Of a DNA stretch of 64,000 nt, positions 38,400 to 50,849 are shown in pieces; the first letter of the stretch is position 1, and the number at the start of each line of letters is the position of its first letter. The stretch comes from Onchocerca volvulus (Eukaryota; Nematoda; Chromadorea; Rhabditida; Onchocercidae). The notes below the pieces were generated by a model that searched no databases, was not told where the DNA came from, and was given only the letters and a program-made list of their open reading frames with translations. The stretch is from assembly GCA_000499405.2 (NCBI GenBank), contig HG738139.1, positions 3,849,563 through 3,913,562 on the forward strand, read 5' to 3'. The position numbers were made by a program, and so were the translations under genes.

Positions 38400-39970
38400 T
38401 CATTTCTTTGTTTCTTCAACAAAATACTTTTTGTCAATCCTTCGACAAAATTCCACTAAATTTGAATATCGACGAAGACAATTCTTCAACTCCATGTTCG
38501 GCAGCTCTGTTGTCAAAATGGTATAAAAATGACCAAACGCCAGAGCGTCTAATTCAGTTGGTGAATCGCCGAGGAAATATCTTAAAAGATAAGAATTGAA
38601 AAACATAGAGAAAATTTAGAAAATTTTTAAAATTCAGGAAAATTTCGAATATATAGCTAGGAACAACCATGAATGCCCATAATTATTTCAAGTGGAGAAA
38701 GATCATTCATGTAACTCCAAAATCGATTATTTTAAAATAAAATATAGTCCGTTATCAATTTAATATTTAAAAAATCTGAAAAAAGAAACTAACTCATTGT
38801 GGTCAAGTTTCGACGACAAACTTTTGAAGCACCGATCCACCAGATCCATTATGCATTCCTTTGACTTATTTTTCCAGTCCAATGCAGTCAAATAGTTGCT
38901 CACTTCACGTCGTTTTGTAATTGGTAAAATAATATTCAACGGAAACAAATACACCGATCCATATCTGTATTTCGTTACCTGAGAATAATTCCTCTTGTCC
39001 ATCCACATCGTATACATCTATAATCGAATAATCGCAATATTATGAAAATTTAAGAAAACATGAATATAAAGGCACAGTCAACAAGAATTTGCAAGAAAAA
39101 AGAAATTTTTAAATCCTAGAAAAGTTACGCAAAATATATTTAGGATGAAGTTTCAACATATTTGAAAAAAAGAAGAAAAAAAGCATTTCTAGCAGTCACA
39201 AACAAAACTTCCAGTATAGCTGAACATTTGACAACTGTAAATTGACTGTTTTACCTCGACATTTTTAAGAATCTCATCGAAAAGAGCCATATGTGCATAC
39301 ATATCGCCTCGTTCTAGATCCGTCAAGCCAGCGGATAATTTTATATTCTGCAAGAAAAATTAATTATAATTATATGTAGTAATTTGAGCTCTGATTTAAA
39401 TTTGAATTTTAAAATATTTGGTATGAAAACTATTTTAATATGAAAAGATTATGGATCGAAAATAGAATTATACAAAATATCTACTTACGCGTTTCGCAAG
39501 AAAATCAATAACTGGCAAAAATTCAGGTATCAAAAATGACTGCAACTTCAGGAAGGGTACTTTTCCGGTTGGCGACATAAATTCAACATTGGGACGTTCC
39601 CTTAAACTAAATGGTAACTTTGCCATCCTTAGTAACGTTTGTACGGCCACGCAATCAGCATACTGCAAAAAATATCAAAATATAATTGATGCATATACTC
39701 GATTATAATTATCATAAATTGATGACTTAATTAACTATGTTAAATATTATGAAAGATTAAGAAAATTGAAATGAAAACATTCCAATCATTATGATCAAAA
39801 TTTTCATTTTACATTTCGATCTCAGAATTGTGCTAAGAATTTGAACAAACTTCATAAAGAAGGGCTTGCTTATGGTACGGTGTATATAGTTCAGCTTCAG
39901 TCCATTCCACATCAACTTCAGATGATAGGCTATCAGCAACAAGATCGGTTATAAAATAACTGCCTGTCAT
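38400..39970 (-). CDS. mtx-2: Metaxin-2, mitochondrial outer-membrane import/sorting protein
   Basis: Five minus-strand exons join in phase to 263 residues, the same length as human metaxin-2: 39851-39970, 39489-39662, 39255-39347, 38794-39017, 38400-38580. Matching blocks are YADCVAVQTLLRMAKLPF, VEFMSPTGKVPFL, RYGSVYLFPLNIILP and DSPTELDALAFGHFYTILTT, followed by NYSNLVEFCRRID-type sequence near the end (here RYSNLVEFCRRIDKKYF). The protein has the GST-like N- and C-terminal folds of metaxins. Metaxin-2 works with metaxin-1 and the SAM complex in beta-barrel biogenesis, and in C. elegans metaxins also support mitochondrial transport in neurons. It is the last of three tandem minus-strand genes, 723 bp after the DDX51 stop, and its ATG lies 4 nt after an AG. 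The assignment is secure. Confidence 0.95.
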
Positions 39971-40692
39971 CGTTCTTTTACATTACCAAATGCGCATCAG
40001 CTATAAATGTTTGAAGATTTTTGGATAATAATAACATTCTATATCTGATTATCGATTCCATTAAATGAGTAATTAAAATCGACGGTTTGACAGAAGAATT
40101 CAAAGAAACTTCAAATAACTTTCTAGTAAAGCTTCACCTTATTGCTGTGAACTTTCAGGAAATTAGTAGAAATATTAGTTGGACCTTTATTTGTTTCAAA
40201 ATTTCAACTGGGATACTATTGTCATCTTCTCTTTACTTCAGATAACAATTTATATAAGTAGTAGTTTAAAAAACTAAAATGGCTGCTAGTAATATCCGAT
40301 TGGGTGAAACAAATGGAAATATGCAAAACGCAAACACAAAAACATGAAATTAAGACAAAAAAAAAATTGTGGATATGCTTCTTTATCCATTTTGTTGCAA
40401 TTCAGTTAACATTCAGTAAAAAGTAATTTTAAATGCTAACACTTCATTTCAGATCTTAGCAAACTTCGACCTGCTGAAAAAATTTTTCTCTACACTGTTA
40501 GAATTTGCAAAACTTTTTTCTACAATGAACTTAAAGAATGTGAATCTGCATAATCACCAGGTAGTATTTTGTAAATTTAACACTATTACTAGGAGTAATT
40601 TATTGAACAATGAAAACAATAACAACAATTGATCACTTCACAAACTTAAAATTTAAAATCCTGAATAAAATTATGTAGTTACAACACTGATT
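39971..40692. other. Spacer between DDX51-like gene and mtx-2
   Basis: 722 bp containing the DDX51 3' UTR with a minus-strand AATAAA at 40599-40604, then AT-rich sequence up to the mtx-2 start. No gene is seen. The distance is longer than C. elegans operon spacers but not unusual for filarial operons. Confidence 0.55.
40599..40604 (-). terminator. AATAAA signal after the DDX51-like gene
   Basis: Minus-strand AATAAA about 90 nt past the proposed stop at 40693. It supports the short final exon as the real end of the transcript. Confidence 0.55.
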
Positions 40693-43600
40693 TCATGATT
40701 TTGCAACTTTTTTCCGTCTGCCTTTGAAACTTCCATTCTTCCTAATATTCATCTAAAAAAATTATTATGAAAATTCAGAACTATTATGCATGATCAAAAA
40801 GTTATTAAATTTGAACAGCAGATGTTACATAGTGCCTCTACTAGAACATAAGTGTGCTCGACTAGACAAAATATGGCATTATTTTACTTTAAAGTGACAC
40901 TCATGAATTTAAAATCCTGTGATAGAAACAATTTTTCATCATTTCTCACACTGTGAACAAACCAGTTTTTGGAACATATATTAAAATCATAATTTCTTTC
41001 TTAAGAATAAGGTAGCAAAACAGAAGTTATCACTTATTATCATTTTAAATTTCATACTACAAAGAAAAACTGCCTTTTGAGTTTGTAAAGCTTCCTTAAG
41101 CTTTGCTAATGCTTGTCCATATAGTTCTTCTGTTTCAGCATCTTTCACACCTTCGAAATTCCTTTCTTTAATCTTTCCGGTGAAAGCAACTTTTTCGAGG
41201 GTAGTTTGGAAATCTTTTTTCTAAAAATGCAAACAGATGTCACTCATACCTAAAATAGAAGGAGCGAATATTTAAAAAAATATGAGAAACAAGTATATAA
41301 AAGCAAAAAATATTACTTCTTTAGCTGTAATGAGAAATACGGCTTTCCCCTTCTTGCCACGTCTCGCTGTTCGCCCCACTCTATGAACAAATAATCTTTC
41401 GTTAAGCGGTTTATCATAATTAATTACGACATCAATATCTTCAACATCAATCCCGCGAGACAAGACATCACTTGAAATAAGCACTCTAGTGGTTCCTTTC
41501 CTGAACCTGAAATAATTTTTTGAAAAAAGAATAAATCGATTAAGATGCTTAAAACGATTTAAGAATGGCCAATAAGAACGGCCATTAGTAAAATAAAACG
41601 AGTTAAGAAAATTTTATGAAAAAATGGTAATAATAAGAATTTTTTCTTTTTTTGCACAAAATCACGTGTTATCAAAGAGAGCTGAAAAATCCATATTTTT
41701 AACCAATATTCAAAAAAGTAAGATCTGAACATTCAGTAAATCAAACTGCACCTTGCTAGTACTTTCTGTCGTCTATTACCGAAAAGATTTGATGAGAGTT
41801 CTTCGACTTGATATTTTCCAGCGCTAAGCACTTTCAAAAGTAATGCAAGTCGATAACTAGCCATTCTGCAAAAGAAAAAGAATACTGAAATTTGTATCAA
41901 GTCCTTGAAACCATTTCTAAGAAATTATTTTAGAAACGTTCCTTCTTTGACAAATTTCCACTGGATTACAGAAAAACACACTCTTGAATTCTGTGTTTAT
42001 ACAAGGTATCAATTTCGATATGGAGCTTACTTGCTGTTAACGAATATTAGAATCTTTTTCCAGGATTCCCGACTTTCGATTCGTTCATGTGTTGCAAGTG
42101 GTTTAAATTTTGAATCACAAATAATATATTCGATCCTTAATGACGATGGGATAATAACATTGTTCAAATTTGACTCATTCTCTATGACGACATCATTTTT
42201 CACTGCTCTGCAAAGAAAACATTGTTTTACAATAAACAAGCAATAAATGGGAAGAATCTAAAAAATTTGATGAGTAAAAGTAGAAAAAAGATAAATTAAC
42301 AAGATTGATAATTGCATGGTTTCAAGCAGAATAAAAGAATTGAAATAGTAAATAAAAGTCAGTTATTATTCGACCAGAAGTATAAAAGTTCATACTTGAA
42401 TAGACGAGGATATCGAAGGCGCCATTCATGAAGATCTTCAACATCTAAAGATAGTGTAGCAGAAAGCAATATCTTTTGCAAGAAAGTTGCATTATAAAGA
42501 TCATCAATTGTGGTACAGTTATGATTATCTGAAATAATGGAAAATGAGAACTAAGAGACATGATAATAGGCTATTCATAAATAAGACTGTTTAAATAGAT
42601 CTTTTTTTTTGCCACAAAAAAAGACATATAAGTCACTTTTTTAAAATTTCTCATTTCCTATAAATTTCCTATATCTTGTCACGTACTGGTACATATCTGA
42701 CAATTTTCCTTCAGAGAAGATTGCTTCCCGTATGGAACAACTCGATAACTAATCAACTTTTCAAAAGAAACCATAATTGCTCGACAAAAAACTGGTTCCT
42801 TAAGATGGTAATTTTTCAATCGAGTATTGAAGATTTGGTATCATTCTTATTAGAGATATATCTATTTACCAATTATGAATGAGTCTTTCTTATGAGTCTT
42901 TCAAGAATTCTTAGCAGTAACATTTTCACATAAAAACATGACACAAATTCTGACAAATTTTTGAATAACTTTCTACTCATAAGAAAAAGAAAATCAAATA
43001 GTAATTTCATATCTGATATTTAATGATGAAAAATATTATAATAACACTGAACTGTATTTTGGATAATTACCATCCTAGCTACCGTTCAATGTAAAGCAAG
43101 ATAATAACATCGCTATTCAGAGGAAAGTATGCTGCTGCTAAAATAGATAGATCATTTCTACTCTACTTTTAGAATAGTTTTTAAACTTTTATATAAAAAT
43201 AAATATTTACAATTTGCAACAGCTTCGAGATCATCGAGCCATTCGATACGAGCTGTATGTGACATCCGATCTGCTTCGTCTACTACTAAGTATCTGAAAA
43301 AATCTTGTAAATTTAAGGAAAATCTAATAAGAAACAATAATATAACCTTGTGTAAAATCTGTGTAAACAACTATATTTTATGCTACTTATTAAGACTGAT
43401 CTGTTGAACAAAAAAAAAGCAATAGTTGACAATGTTCGCAAACTTAAAATTCTGTTTCGCTTACTATCAAGTATTCAAAAACTCCGGACAAGTCTGTACA
43501 AAGCTCATTTAATTTCGATTTTTCGAAAAACTTGAATTAAGATTCGAGTTGTAAATTAAACCTTAAGTGCGTAAAATCAATAGGGGAATCCAGATCTATT

Positions 43601-45040
43601 ATATGCTCCATCAAACGACCTGGCGTTGCTATCGCTATACTTGCGCTTTCGAGTTGCTGTCTTTCAGCATTAAGATCATGACTTCCACACAGCGAAACAA
43701 TATGTATGTTGAAAACGTTATATTTTTTGAACTCCTCAAAAGCGATCATTATTATTACAGTAGCAACATTTATATAAACTCGGCACATCTTATTTGTTTG
43801 ACGGGATCGAAATTCATACCGTTTATCGAATACAAACCTTTTCTATTTGATCGACAAGATTCTGTACTGGCGCTACAATTAATGCAAAAAGACAATTCAT
43901 CATCGTGCATTCACGTAAAGCATTCAAAATTGGAATTACATAACACAGTGTTTTACCACTACCTGTTGGAGAACTAATTACCAAATCTCTGAAAAACACG
44001 CAATAATTAATAATAATGATGGGAATCAAAAGAATTTGAAAAAAACAAAATATTTAACTGAAAATCCATAAATTTATATATCCATTACCAAAAATAACTG
44101 TTATAGAAAAGCAGAAGTAAGTCTATGATCAGTATGTTTTGAAGTCTTATGAAATGTTATAAGTTTTCCATATTGTTTCATCATGGAAGTCTGACAAGTC
44201 AGCGAAATTTGAAAATCTATGTATTATCCTCACTTGTAAAAGCAGCCATCAAAAGAAAATGAAGTAAAAGATGACATAATTCATCGACCATTATTTGATG
44301 AAGAATGATAAAGGTTTGAAAAATTATCAATTCAGAAGTTTCTTTTTTTACATTGGGCAACAGGTGTGAAAGTTAACAGAAAAGCATACTAAATGTTGGA
44401 TATATATATAAAAGAAATGAGCTACATATATTGGCTCCATTATTGACATTATTACTTGGTATTTTATATAATTTAATTTAAAACCTTGGAGGGAAAATCG
44501 AACAAACGTTAGTTGCAGATATGAGATGTGGAAGAACAGCGCGCTGGACAGGATACCATTGCTTGAGGTGCTCCTTGACACGATGTGCAATCAAAGGATG
44601 CAAACCTTTGACAAAATCAAGCTCTGCACAACTTTCTTCATTCAATTCTGATGTAAATGTTTCACCTTGTTTAACCCATGTTGGCACAACACTGGAAATT
44701 ACAAAAAAAAAAAATAATAGCTATAACTCTTATAATTATTTGGTTATTGTTTTTACTATATTTCTTTTTTTTTGAGATCACGTAACAACAAATCCAATAC
44801 AACACTATCTCAGCCATCGAAAGAAGGATCGATAACTTTTGATTTTGTTCAAAACTTCCATACAAAATTACATAACTTAGTTTTATCGAATAATTCTATC
44901 ACTTACTGAATTTTCTTCAAATTCACAAAAGTGTCATGTCCCAATACTTTGTAGATATGTTCCCCTGGTTTCTCATCTTCACTCACTTCATCATGTGAAT
45001 CACTTGTTCCCGGTTCTTCATCATTTTTATCAATTTCCAT
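40693..45040 (-). CDS. DDX51: DDX51/Dbp6-type DEAD-box RNA helicase
   Basis: Eleven minus-strand exons give 523 residues: 44907-45040, 44485-44691, 43838-43988, 43562-43734, 43211-43293, 42396-42528, 42031-42207, 41752-41865, 41317-41506, 41071-41220, 40693-40752. Helicase motifs in order: WYPVQRAVLPHL (Q-like), SPTGSGKT with K126, ATPGR (200-204), VVDEAD (225-230), SAT (272-274), SSDVLSRGIDVED and HRVGRTARR (432-440). The layout and the VP-W-start region match DDX51/Dbp6, a nucleolar helicase needed for 60S subunit and 28S/25S 3'-end processing. The N-terminal extension is short and acidic. The ATG lies 9 nt after CTTTCAG, a probable trans-splice site; a 5' segment at 45060-45160 has stops in all frames. 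The last junction uses a weak donor (GCA|GTTTTT), chosen because it leads in frame to a basic tail ending KGRRKKVAKS. The helicase family is certain; the DDX51 subfamily is very likely. Confidence 0.9.
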
Positions 45041-45473
45041 TTCTTCAAACTGAAAGTACTTCCAGTCATTTCTATATCATTTGTATCAAAATCGATAACA
45101 ATACCTCTAAATCTTCTAGTCACAGACTCGTTCCCTCACTTCTAAAATACGAAGAGACAACTGATAATGGGACGAGATAGCTGATAGCGGAGCGATGGTA
45201 TTTAAAATATTCCCCTTTATGCTATACTTTGGAAAGTTTTGGAAGAAATTTTGGTACAAAATTACTAAGTAAAAAAGTTTGGAGTTTCGAGATGATTGAT
45301 TATATTAAAATAATAAAACAACGACGAAAACATAGGCGAAAGATGAACAAAATACAAGCAGAATATCTTTATTTATAGCGCAGCCCATTGTATTAAGGTA
45401 AAAATGTAAAAAAATACATCAATTTATTGCAGTATGACGGAGTATTAAAAACAAATATGCTGAATACTAGAAA
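45041..45473. other. Spacer between npp-1 and the DDX51-like gene
   Basis: 433 bp with the npp-1 3' UTR, including minus-strand AATAAA at 45423-45428 and another near 45369-45374, and then the acceptor CTTTCAG that ends at 45050 just before the helicase ATG. No separate gene or strong promoter is visible, which fits an operon-style junction. Confidence 0.6.
45423..45428 (-). terminator. AATAAA signal after npp-1
   Basis: Minus-strand AATAAA about 46-51 nt past the npp-1 stop codon. Confidence 0.6.
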
Positions 45474-48400
45474 TCATTTCAAATGTGTTTCTATAATATC
45501 GAGGTTATCAGTACTTTCACGTACTACATCAATAACTGCTTCAAGTGCTTCTTGAGTTCGAGATAAGTATCTGGAAAAAAAAGTGAAGCTTACAGATTTA
45601 TTAGTTAAAGGTTCCGAAGAGATACAACATAAAATCAATTATTTCTAGTAATTAATAGAAATTTGATGGATTCGTTCCGATTTTGAAAATGGATTATCTT
45701 TTTGAAAATGAAATCAGAAATTTCGAAGTAAGTGACGAGTAAAATATCCAAATGATTATCAAAATTAGTGTTACAGATATAAATGGTTAAGCAAGCGAAA
45801 AAAAAAATATAATTAATTGATAAGACTCAATTAGATTAACCTCTTAATTTGTGCCACATTACTTTCAGTTAGTTTTAGTCTCGTACCATCCGGTGTTTTC
45901 AGAGTTTCTGCTTCGTCACGCAAAACGGTTAACAAATCATTTATTCGACTCTTAAACACGAAAATAAAATCAGCAAAAGAAAAACTATCAAAACGAAAAC
46001 TATAGAATAAACTTCTTCAACACATTAAAACTTCAATTTAAATGAATTTGAAACCTTGATTTGGCTCGGTGCTATAAGAGATGCATTCAATGCTTCAAGA
46101 CGTGTTTCAAGCTTCTCTTCGGCGCAATCTATGCTAAATGTATACTGTTGAAGGAGAGATTGCATTGCAACACAACGTAACAAACGATGCGATAATTCTT
46201 TATGTCTCTGTCTAAAAATAAAAAAAAAAAAAAAAAGATAATAAAATCAAAATATAAAAATATAAAATAGAATGCGGAATATAATGACACAAAAAATCAA
46301 TTTACAACAAAAAGTTCCTTTCCATAATTCGGAAGTTTCTTTTCTAAAAAACGAACCTTTGATACGAACACTGATTTTGTCCTGCTGTTAATCTGCTATT
46401 GATTTGGACTAGTCTTTGTTTGAGTTCCTCAATAACACGCTCTTCAAGACGTATCTCTGCCGCCTAAAAGGGTTACTCTAATAGCAGAAGAAAGATAAAA
46501 ATGTTATTCATATCCATGAAAAAAATAGGTAATTTATGGTCCACACTTTGCAAGAAATACACTTCAAAATGTAAACTTTTTATACCTGCAATTCTTGTCT
46601 TTTACGTAACTGTTCAAATCCTCGGATTGGATAAGGAAGCAGTTTATCAGGATCCGGATTATCTCGAACAGCTTGTTGCCAAATTTGTGAATCGAATCCT
46701 AAACAAAGGCATGATTTGAAAATGTTTTCAAATTAAAAATCAATTTTTAGGATATAATTCAAAATCGACTGCACCCGCCGGAGGATTCTTGATGAAAGCA
46801 TTCTTTTTCACATCATCCACTACTGTACGCGAGAGAACATTTACAACACAAAGTTGATTTTTCAGTTGAGTATCTTGTGCAGGTTGTTTCAAGAAAGCAC
46901 ACAGTTCTTTGCTACTTGATCTGCCTTTGCCTTTCTCTGTTACATACAGCAAAACCTGGAAAAACAAAAACAAAACAAAATAAAATGAACAGATGGAATT
47001 TGAATTTGAAATGAAATAAAGATTAAGGAATTAATCTACTCCTAATGTTCATTCTCTTTCTCTATATATTAACAGATAAGTTTAAAACTGAAACAGCTTA
47101 CTTCAGTTTGATTATCTGGAAGTGGACGAATAAGTTCGATATGCGCTCGAACATTTGTATTATTGCCTAGTATAACATTCATTGAATCTATGAATTTTTG
47201 TCTCTGGGTAGCATTCGAAAGCTGCTCATAATTGATTCCTAGAGTTAGGGCTACAATACCATCGCTATCACAATAATCACTCCTTCTGAAACATAGTAAT
47301 AAGTAATTCCCATATAAGAAAGGATTTTCCTTTTTTTTTTTTTTTTTTTTTTTTTGATATTCACTGCACTCAGCTATGAGAAATCAATAACCATTAGATA
47401 AACTGTGCATTTAATTAAACCTACTGCACATCGTGGGTGGAAGTTTTACATTATGTTTCATTCCATAATAATTATTGCCTATCCATGCAATACATGCTGA
47501 TATAATGATGCTTATATTTTATTTGTCTAAAGAACTAAAATAAGTTATTTCTTCGAATATCTCATCACATATTAATACTTTAAAACAAAACGAAATAAGG
47601 AACGAACAATTCAAATTTATTTATTGAAAAAAATGTTCAATTCACTACTTACCTACTATAACCAATCGCTTTAAACTGATAAAAAGGGTTTTCTGCATTG
47701 TAGGAAACTGGTTGCTGATCACCTTTATAATACCCATTACCAATTCCGCATGCAGATAAAAGCTGATTTAATTTCGCAATAATTCCATCTCTTTCATCTC
47801 CAAAAAGATCTGGTGATGTCAGAGACCGAATGAGGCATTCCGAGTTCTGAAAACACATTTATTTGGTTATCTCTTTATATTTACTTTAACTACATAAGAT
47901 ATCTAATCAATATATTTAAAGAGAACTTTTTCTCATATTTGAAAAACGTTAATCATAAATTTGACATTTTAAATTGAAAATCATTCTTCATTTAATCAAA
48001 ACGGAAGCTATCGATGCATAGTTTTGAAAACTGGAATGCAATTCTAATTCTACCTGTATCAAATCTTGCACTGTCGAAATTTGTGAAGTTTGTACAGTTG
48101 ATGGGGTTGAAATACCCGGTAAACCAGGGGGTTTCGTTCCAGATGATAAGAGACTTGTTGAAGTTGAAGTTGTTGCCCCTGCTGGAACAGATAAGTCATT
48201 ACGGCATCGAAATAGTCAATTTAAATATATTTCTGATTTTCTGGATATAATTCAGAAAAAAAAACTTCGTAAAACATAAGAGGAACGTATGACTAAAAGT
48301 TCATATAATCAAATATCAAATGTCTGAAAAGATGACTGAAAAAGTGTGCTAATACATTTTTTACCTTTCAAAACAAGAATTACTCAAATTATAATATTCA

Positions 48401-49176
48401 GTAATGCGCTGATAATACGTCTAAGGTTAAAAATATTTATGATACAAACTGCAAGATGGCTAAAAGAAAATGTGAGGCAAGGTATCACTTCTCCTTACTT
48501 CGTTGTCTTTCTAAGCAAACTAATGTAATTTAATCCAAAAAAACTTTAAACTACAATTCCAATAAAGAAAGTTACGTTTTGAGCCGAATAAACCTCCAGA
48601 TTGCGCGAAGGTGGATGTTGTTGAAGCGCCAAACAAAGATGGCTGTGTGGTTGTCTTTGAGCCAAATAATGGTTTACTGGCTGTGCTATAATAAATAGCA
48701 ATTTAATAATGATTAAAATCTTCTCATATTTTTAATCACTACTTATGCAGAGTAAGCCATTGTTCTACCTCTATTTGACTTCTTTGTTCTCTTAATTTTG
48801 ATAAACTTTGCTTTTTCCTTCATTGCTATGATAAAAAAAAAAGATCAGGAACATTGACGAAATAAATGCCTATATTTCCTGTACTATCAAACTGAGATTT
48901 AAATTAAACTAAGCCATTGTCGATATAATGAAACATTACTTTCTTTCTAATAAATCAGAGTACAGCTAATAAAACTGAATTATTCACATATGGCCGTACG
49001 AACTACCTCTAAATGTTTTTATGCGAAACATAAAGATAAATCATATATTTCAAAAAAAAAAAAAAAAGTAATAACCCCGGAGTAGCAGTTCCAAAACTAA
49101 AAGCTGGTGTAGAAGTTGCAGCACCAAAAGTAGCAGATGAAGTAGTGCCTAATTTCGGTCCACCGAACAAGCTCAT
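45474..49176 (-). CDS. npp-1: Nucleoporin Nup54 (NPP-1), central-channel FG nucleoporin
   Basis: Eleven minus-strand exons join in phase to 492 residues (human 507): 49076-49176, 48576-48685, 48054-48178, 47653-47846, 47102-47285, 46775-46955, 46586-46698, 46357-46463, 46055-46211, 45841-45950, 45474-45570. The N-terminal quarter is an FG region with LFGG, LFGS, LFGA and FSFG motifs in Ser/Thr-rich sequence. Then come the Nup54 alpha/beta domain (DLFGDERDGIIAKLNQL, NPFYQFKAIGYS), KNPPAG joined to the WQQAVRDNPDPDKLLPYPIRGF block, and a long coiled coil to the end. Nup54 forms the central transport channel with Nup62 and Nup58. Exon 6 is ended at 46775 because GCG-G|GTGCAG restores the PPAG-F junction; reading on reaches a stop. 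The ATG lies 9 nt after TTTTTTAG, a probable trans-splice site. It is first in the minus-strand tandem. Confidence 0.95.
47334..47357. repeat. Poly(T) tract in npp-1 intron 4
   Basis: An uninterrupted T run of more than 20 bases within the intron between exons 4 and 5; on the transcribed strand it is poly(A). Confidence 0.85.
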
Positions 49177-49295
49177 TGTCGTAACCTAAAAAAATATATC
49201 CAAATTATATCGAATTTATTATATTCAATCTTCACGCTTTACTAATAGAATTATATTCAAATAATCCTAACAATACGGGTACAAATTTGGATATA

Positions 49296-49440
49296 ATGAA
49301 AATATAAATGTAAATAAACAATTAAGTAAAAAATATAATACAAGTACAAATACAAATATGAATATAAATACCGATATAAATATAGACATAAAAAAGATAC
49401 AAACAAGTATGAAAACATAAATATAAATAAAAGCATGCAT
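49296..49440. repeat. ATAAAT/ACAAAT hexanucleotide-like array
   Basis: About 145 bp of degenerate AATATAAAT, AAGTACAAAT and ATAGACATAAA units. Two minus-strand ORFs here (Tyr/Leu/Phe-rich) are translations of the repeat. Confidence 0.8.
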
Positions 49441-50477
49441 AAAAAATTCATGTAAAAACATTATTTCAATTTTTTGATTGAAGAAAAAAACTTGAAAATA
49501 GGAAAAAAAATACTGAAATATCTATAAATAAAGATTAGGTATAATTTCACATAAATTATTATGCTGTAATTGTAATTCTATTTATACCGTAACCCTTTTA
49601 CAGTAACCCTTCATTTAATAATCCTCAATAAAATAGATATAAATACGAGTATAAGACAAAAAGGACACCACAGAAATGACCACTGACTATTCTCTTTTGG
49701 ACATGCGACGTCTCGTATGTCCTATAAACATACTTATCGCCTCTTCTGTTTCTCGGTGTATAATACATTTTATTTAATAATTGTTATGAGAATGATTGGA
49801 TATGATATGATATGATATATGGTGCTTATCACCATATTAATATTAATTAACACTTACTAATTTCTTAAAATGATTTGAAAATAACTATTCATACTACTGT
49901 CAATATTTGCTTATTTATTAATTATTCGTCAATTAGTTCATTCAATTTTTCTAATTGTTCAGCTGTAAATCAATTCATTTTTTTTTTCCATTTTCATTTT
50001 TTTACCATTTCTCCAAATTTTCTCTCCCTTTTATTTCAACATTTTTAAAATTTTTTTTTTCAAATACATCGTACATCTTTACAATCACAAATTCTATTCT
50101 CTCATTTAAAAAAAATCATAGAATTAATTAAAATCTCTATTTAAACTCACGCTTAATTTTGAAGAAAAATTTTATCCAATTTTTGTTCAGTTTTTTCTTT
50201 TCTTTTTTTTTTTTTAATTTGAATTCATGCTTAAAATCGAAGAAAAATTTTATTTTAATTTATTTAAATTTAAATTTTAGATTGAAGAAAAATTTTACCA
50301 AATTATATATAATTTATTTAAGTTTTAGTTTAACTTTGAAGAGAAAAATAATTACATATATAAATAGTTGCAAATAGAAATTTTTATATTTATTTTTTGT
50401 AGACCAATTTTTAAATTCATTTGGGTGTGAATATGAATACAAAAATAAGTAAATAAATAAATATATGATGTATGTTT

Positions 50478-50524
50478 GTCTCAATGCAGATCAATCAATG
50501 TAGATCAATCGATATAGATCAATG
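50478..50524. repeat. Three tandem GTAGATCAATCRAT units
   Basis: The units ATGCAGATCAATCA, ATGTAGATCAATCG and ATATAGATCAATGG follow each other with a 14-bp period. ATCAAT/ATCGAT cores could be homeodomain-type sites, but this is only a possibility. Confidence 0.65.
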
Positions 50525-50817
50525 GAAATATATGTATGAATAATTATCTCTTATCTTTTAATTTATTTCATTACACTGAAACGATGAGAATATCTTGATA
50601 AAATCACTGTTGATTGGATTGCTTGGAAATCGACGCTCAGATTGATTTTCATTTTTATTTTTCAATTTTTTTTTTTTTTTTTGGCATAGAAAGTAGTTAG
50701 TAATATATTGTAATAATGTATATTTTCTTATAAAAAAATATTAATATTTCCAAACGAAAAGAAAGAAAAAAATTATTTCAAAAATTTTTCTTTTTATTTC
50801 AATACTTTTCCCTCCCT

Positions 50818-50821
<4 letters not shown>

Positions 50822-50848
<27 letters not shown>

Positions 50849-50849
50849 T
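50822..50849. repeat. Long poly(T) tract
   Basis: A run of about 28 consecutive T in the npp-1/GALK2 intergenic region, among the longest homopolymers in the window. Confidence 0.9.

Noticed and set aside
41905..42246. 113-codon plus-strand ORF
   Set aside because: It is antisense to DDX51 exon 7 and its introns; the minus strand carries the conserved, phase-matched coding sequence.
43567..43977. 136-codon plus-strand ORF
   Set aside because: It lies opposite DDX51 exons 3 and 4, which encode the SPTGSGKT and ATPGR motifs; the plus frame is a shadow.
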